Shown here: positions 1 to 5,975 of the stretch, in pieces | How positions within the stretch are numbered: the first letter of the stretch is position 1 | How the letters are laid out: every line of letters begins with the position of its first letter | Source: F1-60-MAGs027 sp044344715 | GTDB taxonomy: Bacteria > Actinomycetota > Acidimicrobiia > Acidimicrobiales > Ilumatobacteraceae | DNA: 12,442 bases | Assembly: GCA_044344715.1 (NCBI GenBank) | Contig: JBIJCI010000049.1 | Span: forward strand, 1 to 12,442 | Direction of reading: 5' to 3' | Made by a program: the position numbers and the translations under genes | Notes under the pieces: generated by a model | What the model was told of the DNA's origin: nothing | The model's database searches: none | What the model saw: the letters and a program-made list of their open reading frames with translations, nothing else

Positions 1-487
1 CGTCGCTCGAGCCGCGCAGTTCGTTGGGCACCTGTTCGGAGAGCGGCATGATGCCCTCGCCACCGCTCATGTCGATGATGAGGTACTTGCGGTCGGCACC
101 ACGGTCGGGCATCAGGCGGATACGGCCGGCGACGATCTCGCCTTCCTTGTTCTTGAACTGGTCGTACTTGCCCTGGTACTCCACCTCGCGGATGCGCTGG
201 CTGAGCACCGTGCGGAAGGTGGACGCCGCAATACGACCGAGCTCGTCCCGGCTCGGTGTGTCGTCGCGCTCGTTCACCCAGTTGCCGTCGACGTCCACGT
301 CGTACGCAGTGAAGGTGATGTCCATCGTTTCGGGGTTGAGCCCGACGATGACTTCCTCGGCAGAACCCAGACGTTTCTTGTAGGCAGTCGCGAGGGCCTC
401 GACGAGCACCTGCAACAGTGCGTCGACGGAGAGGCCACGGTCTGCCGCAATCATGCGGATGGCTTCCTTCATGTCGGATTGGTTCAT
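1..487 (-). CDS. nusA: Transcription termination/antitermination factor NusA, N-terminal part (3' end outside window)
   Basis: NusA binds RNA polymerase and nascent RNA and modulates pausing, intrinsic termination and antitermination. Only the first 162 codons are in the window. The protein starts MNQSDMKEAIRMIAADRGLS, the usual opening helix of the NusA N-terminal domain, followed by LLQVLVEALATAYKKR (about residues 24-39). The family-typical stretch GRIAASTFRTVLSQRIREVE lies near residues 83-102, and NKEGEIVAGRI near 112-122 begins the S1 RNA-binding domain. The KH domains would lie beyond the window edge. The ATG (487-485) overlaps the rimP stop as ATGA. A strong Shine-Dalgarno (GAGGAGG on the minus strand, 501-495) sits 7 bases upstream. 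Order rimP-nusA is conserved across bacteria, usually followed by infB. Identity is clear from residues and context. Confidence 0.96.
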   Translation of the reverse strand, partial: MNQSDMKEAIRMIAADRGLSVDALLQVLVEALATAYKKRLGSAEEVIVGLNPETMDITFTAYDVDVDGNWVNERDDTPSRDELGRIAASTFRTVLSQRIREVEYQGKYDQFKNKEGEIVAGRIRLMPDRGADRKYLIIDMSGGEGIMPLSEQVPNELRGSSD

Positions 488-1020
488 GATGCAACCTCCT
501 CGGTGGTTCGGTTGGAAGATCCATGCCTGGACTTGCCCGGCTTCTCGGCGCCACCCCACACGAAGACGGTGCGGGCACGCTCGATGTCGCCGTACGAAAC
601 GTTCATCTCGGTTCCGGTGTCATCGAGGCAGACGACGATGCCGCGATCGTCGGCGCGCAACAGCGCCCCCTGGAGCCGGCGACGCCCGTCGACCGCATGG
701 TGCAAGCGCACCGCCACCACCTTGTTGATCTCCCGTTGGAAGTGCTGCGGCGTCCGGAGATTTCGCTCCAGACCGGGGCTCGTAACTTCGAGCGTGTACC
801 GACCGGGCATCGGGTCGTTGTGGTCGAGCTCGCGGGAGACGAGCCGGCTGACGAGGGCGATGTTGTCGAGGGTGACTCCCCCGGGCCGTCCCGGTGGGGT
901 ATCGATGCTGAGCCGCAGGACGCCCGACACCATCTCCACGTCGTACACCTCGAGACCGAGATCGGCGACGACCGGTGCGGCAAGGGAGCGCACGCGCTCG
1001 ACGACGGTGTCCTCTCTCAT
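484..1020 (-). CDS. rimP: Ribosome maturation factor RimP
   Basis: RimP is a cytoplasmic assembly factor for the 30S ribosomal subunit. The 178-residue protein has the two-part RimP layout. The N-terminal alpha/beta domain (about residues 1-86) ends in the signature YTLEVTSPGLERNL (75-88). A C-terminal Sm-like beta domain follows at about 90-155. A short charged tail (about 157-178) lies beyond the core. I chose the ATG at 1020-1018 because the family homology starts there. A GAGGAG ribosome-binding site lies at 1039-1034, but its spacing of 13 bases is longer than ideal. An in-frame ATG at 1095 would add 25 residues unlike RimP. The stop overlaps the nusA ATG, so translation is probably coupled. 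Upstream on the same strand is a terminator-like hairpin (1101-1132), so expression may be controlled by attenuation. Confidence 0.95.
   Translation of the reverse strand: MREDTVVERVRSLAAPVVADLGLEVYDVEMVSGVLRLSIDTPPGRPGGVTLDNIALVSRLVSRELDHNDPMPGRYTLEVTSPGLERNLRTPQHFQREINKVVAVRLHHAVDGRRRLQGALLRADDRGIVVCLDDTGTEMNVSYGDIERARTVFVWGGAEKPGKSRHGSSNRTTEEVAS
495..501 (-). promoter_or_regulatory. Shine-Dalgarno site of nusA inside the rimP 3' end
   Basis: On the minus strand this reads GAGGAGG, seven bases before the nusA ATG at 487-485. It matches the 16S anti-Shine-Dalgarno over its full length. It decides the nusA start even though that codon overlaps the rimP stop. It is among the strongest ribosome-binding sites in the window, suggesting nusA is initiated de novo as well as by coupling to rimP. 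Confidence 0.8.
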
Positions 1021-1100
1021 CGTGCTACTCGTTCTCCTCGGTATGTCTGGTCGCTCACTCGGTGTATGGCTCGCATCCCTCCACGTCCGAAACATGAGTC

Positions 1101-1132
1101 AAAAAAAGGCGTGGGTGGTGACCCACGCCTTT
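1101..1132 (-). terminator. Intrinsic terminator / candidate attenuator in the rimP-nusA leader
   Basis: Read on the minus strand, a perfect 12-bp stem (AAAGGCGTGGGT paired with ACCCACGCCTTT, loop CACC) runs straight into a tract of seven Ts, three of them in the stem. This is a canonical intrinsic terminator for minus-strand transcription. No U tract follows the stem on the plus strand, so it is directional. No minus-strand gene ends here. The nearest downstream gene is rimP, starting 81 bases later, and upstream lies only the divergent proS start. The simplest reading is a leader attenuator ahead of rimP-nusA. It could instead stop antisense transcription leaving proS. The hairpin is certain; the regulatory role is inferred. 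Confidence 0.85.
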
Positions 1133-1167
1133 GCGGTCTGCACTCATGCTGAACGTAAAAGGACCGC
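1133..1167 (-). other. Second RNA hairpin directly upstream of the terminator
   Basis: On the minus strand GCGGTC (1167-1162) can pair with GACCGC (1138-1133), a 6-bp GC-rich stem closing a 23-base loop. It abuts the terminator stem with no spacer, so the two could stack. The loop begins CCTTTT, which could pair with the AAAGG at the foot of the terminator 5' arm and compete weakly with it. That is the arrangement expected of an antiterminator, but the alternative pairing is only about 5 bp. Its role is uncertain. Confidence 0.35.
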
Positions 1168-1170
1168 TTC

Positions 1171-1176
1171 ATCCTA
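1171..1176 (-). promoter_or_regulatory. Candidate -10 box for the rimP-nusA operon
   Basis: On the minus strand this reads TAGGAT, an exact match to the TAGRRT-type -10 common in high-GC actinobacteria. The expected transcription start would be near 1163-1165, giving a leader of about 145 bases that contains the terminator hairpin. No convincing TTGAC-like -35 lies 16-18 bases upstream, where the sequence is purine-rich AGAGAG. It is therefore a plausible but unproven promoter. Confidence 0.35.
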
Positions 1177-1187
1177 ACCGCGCTGGG

Positions 1188-1193
1188 TAACCT
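1188..1193 (+). promoter_or_regulatory. Candidate -10 box for proS, placed for a leaderless transcript
   Basis: TAACCT ends nine bases before the proS GTG at 1203, so transcription would be expected to begin at about 1200-1203, at or next to the start codon. The bases between are pyrimidine-rich (TCTCTCTGC) and hold no Shine-Dalgarno. The TAA in this box is also an in-frame stop for proS, so the gene cannot start further upstream. A -35 is not evident. A leaderless start is inferred from this geometry. Confidence 0.35.
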
Positions 1194-1202
1194 TCTCTCT
1201 GC

Positions 1203-2972
1203 GTGATTCATCGCCTGTCGACGCTCTTCGTACGCACGTTGCGCGATGATCCGGCCGAAGCCGAGGTCCCCAGCCACCGTCTGCTCGTGCGGGCCGGCTA
1301 CATCCGTCGGGCTGCCCCGGGTGGCTACACCTGGCTCCCGCTCGGGTTGCGGGTCTTGCAGCGGGTGGAGCGGATCGTACGCGAGGAGATGGACGCAATC
1401 GGGGCCCAAGAGGTGCACTTCCCCGCCCTGTTGCCGCGCGAGCCCTACGACGCATCCGGTCGTTGGACCGACTATGGCCCGAACCTCTTCCGCCTACAGG
1501 ACCGTCGCGGGGTCGACTACCTCCTCGGTCCGACCCACGAGGAGATGTTCACGCTGCTGGTGAAGGATCTGTACGCCAGCTACAAGGATCTCCCCGTCTG
1601 GCTGTACCAGATCCAGACGAAGTACCGCGACGAGGCCCGCCCCCGTGCCGGACTGTTGCGCGGTCGCGAATTCGTGATGAAGGACTCGTACAGTTTCGAT
1701 CTCGACGACGAGGGCTTGCAGCGCAGCTACGACGCGCACCGCGCCGCATACGTGCGGGTGTTCGAACGACTCGGTCTCGACGTCGTGATCGTGAAGGCGA
1801 TGTCCGGCGCGATGGGTGGTTCGGCATCCGAGGAGTTCCTGGCACCGTGTGCGTCGGGTGAGGACACCTTCGTGCGGTGCACGAGTTGCGATTACCGGGC
1901 AAACACCGAGGCCGTGCGCATCGGTGTGCCGCATGCCGGCAACCCGTCGAACGTGCCGGAGGCGAGGGTGGTCGATACACCCGGCACTCCGACGATCGAG
2001 ACGCTCGTCGACCTCCTCAACTCGCGGGCCGACCTGCAACGCGCCGACCGGCCATGGACTGCCGGCGACACCCTGAAGAACGTCATCGTCACCCTCCGGC
2101 ATCCCGACGGTCGACGCGAGGCGCTGGCGATCGGCGTGCCGGGTGATCGCGACGTCGACATGAAGCGACTCGAGGCACTCGTGATTCCTGCCGAGGTGGA
2201 ATCGTTCGGCGAGGGTGACTTCGCGGCGCGACCGGACCTGGTCAAGGGATACGTGGGCCCCGGCGTGCTCGGTACGGCGAAGCCGTCGGGCGTGCGCTAC
2301 CTCCTCGACCCGCGGATCGTGAACGGCAGCGCCTGGGTGACCGGCGCCAACGATCCCGGCCGGCACGTGGTCAACCTCGTATGCGGCCGGGACTTCGTGG
2401 CCGACGGTGTGGCCGACGTTGCCGAGGTGCGCGACCAGGATCCGTGCCCGGACTGCGGTGCCAACATGCGGATCGAGCGCGGTATCGAGATGGGACACGT
2501 GTTCCAGCTCGGACGCAAGTACGCCGAGGTGCTGGGACTTTCCGTGCTCGACGACAAGGGCAAGCAGCGAACGGTGACGATGGGCTCGTACGGCATCGGC
2601 GTGTCGCGCGCAGTGGCGGCGATCGCGGAAGCATCGCACGATCAACTCGGGCTACGGTGGCCGCGCAGTGTCGCACCGATGGACGTGCACGTGGTGATTG
2701 CGGGCAAGCCGGGAGACGAGACGGCGACCACCGCCGAGCGTCTGGCCGCCGAACTCTCGGCAGCCGGACTCGACGTGCTCCTCGACGACCGGGCGGGGGT
2801 TTCACCCGGCGTGCGCTTCAAGGACGCCGAACTGCTCGGAATGCCGATGATCGTCATCGCCGGTCGTGGTGTGGCCAACGGCGTGCTCGAGGTTCGCGAC
2901 CGAATCGCAGGCACCACGGCGGAGCTTCCGATCGAGCAAGTTGCAGCCCACGTCATCCAACACTCCAGGTAG
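1203..2972 (+). CDS. proS: Prolyl-tRNA synthetase, bacterial type with editing insertion
   Basis: Charges tRNA-Pro with proline in the cytoplasm; the insertion domain hydrolyses mischarged Ala-tRNA-Pro. The 589-residue length fits the bacterial-type enzyme. Class II motifs are visible: motif 1 around residues 23-50 (VPSHRLLVRAGYIRR and following), motif 2 around 137-166 (KYRDEARPRAGLLRGREF) and motif 3 at 461-469 (GSYGIGVSR). The YbaK-like editing insertion spans roughly 224-405; LKNVI at 291-295 carries the lysine typical of that domain. The C-terminal anticodon-binding domain starts near 493. Two CxxC pairs (C226/C229 and C415/C418) could bind zinc. The GTG at 1203 is the first possible start after an in-frame TAA at 1188, and family homology begins within a few residues of it. 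No Shine-Dalgarno precedes it. It is divergent from rimP and leads a probable operon with manA. Confidence 0.97.
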   Translation: MIHRLSTLFVRTLRDDPAEAEVPSHRLLVRAGYIRRAAPGGYTWLPLGLRVLQRVERIVREEMDAIGAQEVHFPALLPREPYDASGRWTDYGPNLFRLQDRRGVDYLLGPTHEEMFTLLVKDLYASYKDLPVWLYQIQTKYRDEARPRAGLLRGREFVMKDSYSFDLDDEGLQRSYDAHRAAYVRVFERLGLDVVIVKAMSGAMGGSASEEFLAPCASGEDTFVRCTSCDYRANTEAVRIGVPHAGNPSNVPEARVVDTPGTPTIETLVDLLNSRADLQRADRPWTAGDTLKNVIVTLRHPDGRREALAIGVPGDRDVDMKRLEALVIPAEVESFGEGDFAARPDLVKGYVGPGVLGTAKPSGVRYLLDPRIVNGSAWVTGANDPGRHVVNLVCGRDFVADGVADVAEVRDQDPCPDCGANMRIERGIEMGHVFQLGRKYAEVLGLSVLDDKGKQRTVTMGSYGIGVSRAVAAIAEASHDQLGLRWPRSVAPMDVHVVIAGKPGDETATTAERLAAELSAAGLDVLLDDRAGVSPGVRFKDAELLGMPMIVIAGRGVANGVLEVRDRIAGTTAELPIEQVAAHVIQHSR

Positions 2973-2979
2973 GTCGCGA

Positions 2980-4011
2980 ATGCTCCGGCTGAAGGGCGTC
3001 ACGCAGCACTATTCCTGGGGCGACCGGTTCGCCCTGCCGACGTTGCTCGACATCACCGCCGACGGACGACCGTGGGCCGAGGTCTGGTACGGCACGCACC
3101 CGCGCGGGCCGGCACAAATCGACGGGAGCCTCCATCTTCCGGCACCCACCTACCTCGCCGACGAGGTAGGTGAGCTGCCGTTCATCGTCAAACTCCTGGC
3201 GGCCGCCAAGCCGCTCTCGCTCCAGACGCATCCCTCCGGCGAGCAGGCAGTGGCCGGATTCGCCCGCGAACAACGGGCGGGCATCGCTGCGGACGACAGG
3301 CGACGCGTGTATCCCGACGATCGGGCCAAGCCGGAGATGATCGTTGCCCTCAGCGCCTTCGAGGCACTCTGCGGCTTCGTCGACGACGAGGGCGCGATCA
3401 GCGCATGCGAAGGGGCCGGCGCCACCGACCTGGCCGCCCGAGTGCGGAGCGAGGGTGTCGCCGGTGCCGCGCGGGCGATCCTTCGTGGCGAGCCGTTCGC
3501 CGAGCCGCCACGACGCTCCGACGCGATGCGCACGCTCGACGATCACTACAACGACCGGCGGTCGTTGATTGCACTGCTCATGCACCACGTGCGACTGCAG
3601 CCCGGCGAGGCGCTGTACCTCGACGCCGGCAACGTGCACACCTACCTGTACGGCGCGGCTCTCGAGGTGCAGGGCAACTCCGACAACGTGGTGCGGGCCG
3701 CCTTCACCGACAAGCACATCGACCTCGACGAATTCCTCGCCGTCGCACGATTCGAGGCGATCCGCGATCCGCGCGTGATGCCCGAACGGCTGACCACCGA
3801 GACGTCCGCCTACCGGTGCGCCGCGCCGTTCGAAGTGCTGCGCCACGAGCTGAACGGTGCGTTCGCCCTGACGGCGAACCGATCGCACACCATCGTCGTC
3901 TGCGCGTCCGGTCACGCCGGACCGCTCACCACCGGTGCCGCGGCCTACGTTTCCCGGGGCGAGACGGTCACGCTCGACGGCACCGCAACCATCTACTCCG
4001 TGAGCGCATGA
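2980..4011 (+). CDS. manA: Mannose-6-phosphate isomerase, type I (zinc-dependent)
   Basis: Interconverts fructose 6-phosphate and mannose 6-phosphate in the cytoplasm. This feeds GDP-mannose for mannolipids, glycans and glycoproteins, or allows use of mannose. The 343-residue cupin-fold protein shows the type I signatures LSLQTHPS (79-86), KPEM (117-120), GNVHTYLYG (217-225) and EVQGNSDNVVRAAFTDKHID (229-248). The expected zinc ligands are present as Q82, H84, E119 and H220, and R240 fits the active-site arginine. It is shorter than many family members (about 390 residues), with the shortfall probably in the helical domain. The ATG lies 7 bases after the proS stop, with AGGTAGG at 2967-2973 as ribosome-binding site. 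Its stop overlaps the next gene as ATGA. A perfect inverted repeat lies inside at 3147-3172. Confidence 0.93.
   Translation: MLRLKGVTQHYSWGDRFALPTLLDITADGRPWAEVWYGTHPRGPAQIDGSLHLPAPTYLADEVGELPFIVKLLAAAKPLSLQTHPSGEQAVAGFAREQRAGIAADDRRRVYPDDRAKPEMIVALSAFEALCGFVDDEGAISACEGAGATDLAARVRSEGVAGAARAILRGEPFAEPPRRSDAMRTLDDHYNDRRSLIALLMHHVRLQPGEALYLDAGNVHTYLYGAALEVQGNSDNVVRAAFTDKHIDLDEFLAVARFEAIRDPRVMPERLTTETSAYRCAAPFEVLRHELNGAFALTANRSHTIVVCASGHAGPLTTGAAAYVSRGETVTLDGTATIYSVSA
3147..3172. repeat. Perfect inverted repeat inside manA (11-bp arms, 4-base loop)
   Basis: CACCTACCTCG and CGAGGTAGGTG are exact reverse complements around CCGA. The repeat lies within codons for about residues 57-65 of ManA (TYLADEVGE). 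No T tract follows on either strand, so it is not an obvious terminator. It may be chance in GC-rich DNA, an mRNA structure, or a protein-binding site. Confidence 0.8.
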
Positions 4012-4733
4012 AGGCGGCGATGACTGCCACCCGGCGCGTCATCGTCGTCGCCCTCGCCGCCACGCTCGTCGCCGCCACGACCTGGGGATCCGTCGATGCG
4101 CGGAGCGTGCCGCAAACCCCGGCCCCGGGTTCGACACTGCTCGTGCTCGGCGACAGCCTCACCTGGGGTGCGAACTACTTCGCGCGGGCCCAGTCGCGCC
4201 TACGGGAAACGGGCGAATTCGAAACCGTCGTATACGACGGATGGTGGTCCCGACGAATCGGTGGCATCGCGTCCACGAAGTACTCGGGTGTCAACACCTA
4301 CAAGCAGTTGGTCGCCGGCGGAGTACGGCCCTCCGCCGTCCTGGTTGCACTCGGGACCAACGACGTGTTCTTCTCCGGCAAACGCGCCGTCTACGAGACG
4401 CTCATTCGTGAGCTGATGAACACGATCGGCGACGTACCCGTGGTCTGGATGAACGTGCATCGTGTGGAATCCGCGACCACCGCGCGCCGCTCGCAGCTCT
4501 TCAACACCACCCTGCAGCGGGTGCTCGCCGAGTATCCGCGCGCCACCCCCTACGACTGGGTGAGCCTGGCGACGAGCGGACCGCGATTCATGGCCGCCGA
4601 CAAGATCCATCAGTCGGCGTCAGGATACGAACTCCGCACGATGGCGTACCTCGAGATCGCCGGAACGCTGGCGCTGCGCGTGTCCGAGACCACCATCACC
4701 ACGGTGCCGGCACCGACCACCGTCGTTCCGTAG
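4008..4733 (+). CDS. Secreted or membrane-anchored SGNH/GDSL-type hydrolase
   Basis: A 241-residue protein of the SGNH esterase/lipase superfamily; the substrate cannot be told from sequence. Residues 9-32 (RRVIVVALAATLVAATTWGS then VDA) form a basic-then-hydrophobic segment that fits a signal peptide with possible cleavage after VDA, or an N-terminal anchor, so it probably acts outside the cytoplasm. Block I is LLVLGDSLTWG (44-54) with nucleophile S50. Block II is the GG at 85-86. Block III is ALGTNDV (114-120) with N118. Block V is DKIH (198-201), giving D198 and H201. The C-terminus (about 227-241) is a Thr/Val/Pro-rich tail. The start is the ATG overlapping the manA stop (ATGA), with M5 (4020) as an alternative. 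Related domains act on cell-wall or glycan acyl groups; a link with ManA-derived glycans is speculation. Confidence 0.85.
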   Translation: MKAAMTATRRVIVVALAATLVAATTWGSVDARSVPQTPAPGSTLLVLGDSLTWGANYFARAQSRLRETGEFETVVYDGWWSRRIGGIASTKYSGVNTYKQLVAGGVRPSAVLVALGTNDVFFSGKRAVYETLIRELMNTIGDVPVVWMNVHRVESATTARRSQLFNTTLQRVLAEYPRATPYDWVSLATSGPRFMAADKIHQSASGYELRTMAYLEIAGTLALRVSETTITTVPAPTTVVP

Positions 4734-4745
4734 TCGCTCGACGAC

Positions 4746-5972
4746 TCAGCCGTCGACGGTACGGCGAATCTCGACGATCTTCTCCGAGGAACGGTTGGCG
4801 TCGGAGCCCTTCTCGTCGAGCAGGGCCGAGCGATCGCGGGCCGCCTCGCGCTCGGCGATCGTGGTGTCGACGCGCTTCAGTGCCGCATCGACTCCGTGCT
4901 CGTTGATGTAGGAGGCCCAATCGACCAGTGCCTCCACCATCTCCGATTCGGGAACGACGGCCACGTTGCGGCCCTTCACGAAGAGATGACCGCGCTTGTT
5001 GCCGGCGGCGATTCCGAGATCGGCCTCGCGGGCCTCGCCCGGGCCGTTGACCACGCACCCCATCACCGCGATCTGCAACGGCAACTGCTTGTCGGCGAAG
5101 GCATCCTGCGCGCGCTTGGCAACCTCGATGACGTCGATTTCTGCACGCCCGCAACTCGGGCAGGCGATGAGGTCGACGTTCTTGCGCTCGCGCAGGCCGA
5201 GCGACTCGAGCAACTGCCGACCGGCGCGTGCCTCCTCGACCGGGTCGGCGGTGAGGCTGTAGCGGATGGTGTCGCCGATCCCCTCCAGGAGGAGCGCGGC
5301 GATGCCTGCCGTGGCCTTCAGCAGTCCGCCGGGCAACGGACCCGCCTCGGTGACACCGAGGTGCAGTGGATGATCGGTGACCGCGCTCAGTTTCCGGTAG
5401 GCCTCCACCATCAGCGGGACGTTCGATGCCTTGACGGAGATCTTGATCTGGTCGAAGTCGACCTCCTCGAAGTACCGCAGTTCGATCTGTGCGGACTCGA
5501 CCATCGCGTCGGCGGTGAGCCCGCCGTACTTCTCGTAGAGCGACGGGTCGAGCGAGCCACCGTTGACACCGATTCGGATCGGCACCTTGCGGTCGCGCGC
5601 CTCGCTGGCCACGGCCTTGATGTGCTCGGGCTTGCGGATGTTGCCGGGGTTCAACCGGAGACCGTGCACACCGGCCTCGAGTGCGGCGAGCGCCATCTTG
5701 TACTGGTGGTGGATGTCGGCGATGATCGGAATCGGCGAACGCGGCACGATCTGGGCCAGCCCCTCGGCGGCCTCGATCTCGTTGCACGTGCAGCGCACGA
5801 TGTCGCAGCCGGCGGCGGCGAGCGCATAGATCTGCTGCAACGTTCCCTCGACGTCGGCGGTCTTCGTGATGGTCATCGACTGCACGCTGATCGGTGCGTC
5901 GCCACCCACGGCAACCTTGCCGACGTGAATCTGGCGGGTCCGCTTCCGGGGGAAGTTCACGTCGGGGATCAT
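4746..5972 (-). CDS. ispG: 4-hydroxy-3-methylbut-2-en-1-yl diphosphate synthase (IspG/GcpE)
   Basis: Penultimate enzyme of the MEP isoprenoid pathway: it reductively converts 2-C-methyl-D-erythritol 2,4-cyclodiphosphate to HMBPP using a [4Fe-4S] cluster, in the cytoplasm. At 408 residues it is the two-domain bacterial form. A TIM-barrel runs from about residue 10 to 255, with VQSMTITKTADVEGT (30-44), LRLNPGNIR (105-113) and HLGVTEAGP (204-212). The cluster domain carries C271 and C274 in CPSCGR, C306 in GCVVNGPGE and the ligand glutamate E313. About 40 charged residues (from about 367) extend past the usual core. The ATG lies three bases after the M50 protease stop, with no good Shine-Dalgarno, so coupling is likely. 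It is the last gene of the long minus-strand run and ends 12 bases from the convergent SGNH gene. Confidence 0.97.
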   Translation of the reverse strand: MIPDVNFPRKRTRQIHVGKVAVGGDAPISVQSMTITKTADVEGTLQQIYALAAAGCDIVRCTCNEIEAAEGLAQIVPRSPIPIIADIHHQYKMALAALEAGVHGLRLNPGNIRKPEHIKAVASEARDRKVPIRIGVNGGSLDPSLYEKYGGLTADAMVESAQIELRYFEEVDFDQIKISVKASNVPLMVEAYRKLSAVTDHPLHLGVTEAGPLPGGLLKATAGIAALLLEGIGDTIRYSLTADPVEEARAGRQLLESLGLRERKNVDLIACPSCGRAEIDVIEVAKRAQDAFADKQLPLQIAVMGCVVNGPGEAREADLGIAAGNKRGHLFVKGRNVAVVPESEMVEALVDWASYINEHGVDAALKRVDTTIAEREAARDRSALLDEKGSDANRSSEKIVEIRRTVDG

Positions 5973-5975
5973 GGG

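Noticed and set aside
1020..1095. Longer RimP starting at the in-frame ATG at 1095
   Set aside because: The extra 25 residues do not resemble RimP, the ATG lies just downstream of the terminator U tract, and the ATG at 1020 gives the family N-terminus.
1021..1202. Possible tRNA (as metY precedes rimP in E. coli) in the intergenic region
   Set aside because: I looked for a cloverleaf with a T-loop GTTCGA-type motif and CCA-compatible acceptor stem on both strands and found none. The only strong structure is the terminator hairpin.
1494..2645. Minus-strand open frame of 383 codons inside proS
   Set aside because: Antisense shadow of proS, whose three class II motifs are intact on the plus strand.
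5345..5361. 7-bp inverted repeat (CCTCGGT/ACCGAGG, 3-base loop) within ispG
   Set aside because: Short, lies in codons for the conserved GVTEAG motif, and is explained by protein constraint and GC-rich codon use.
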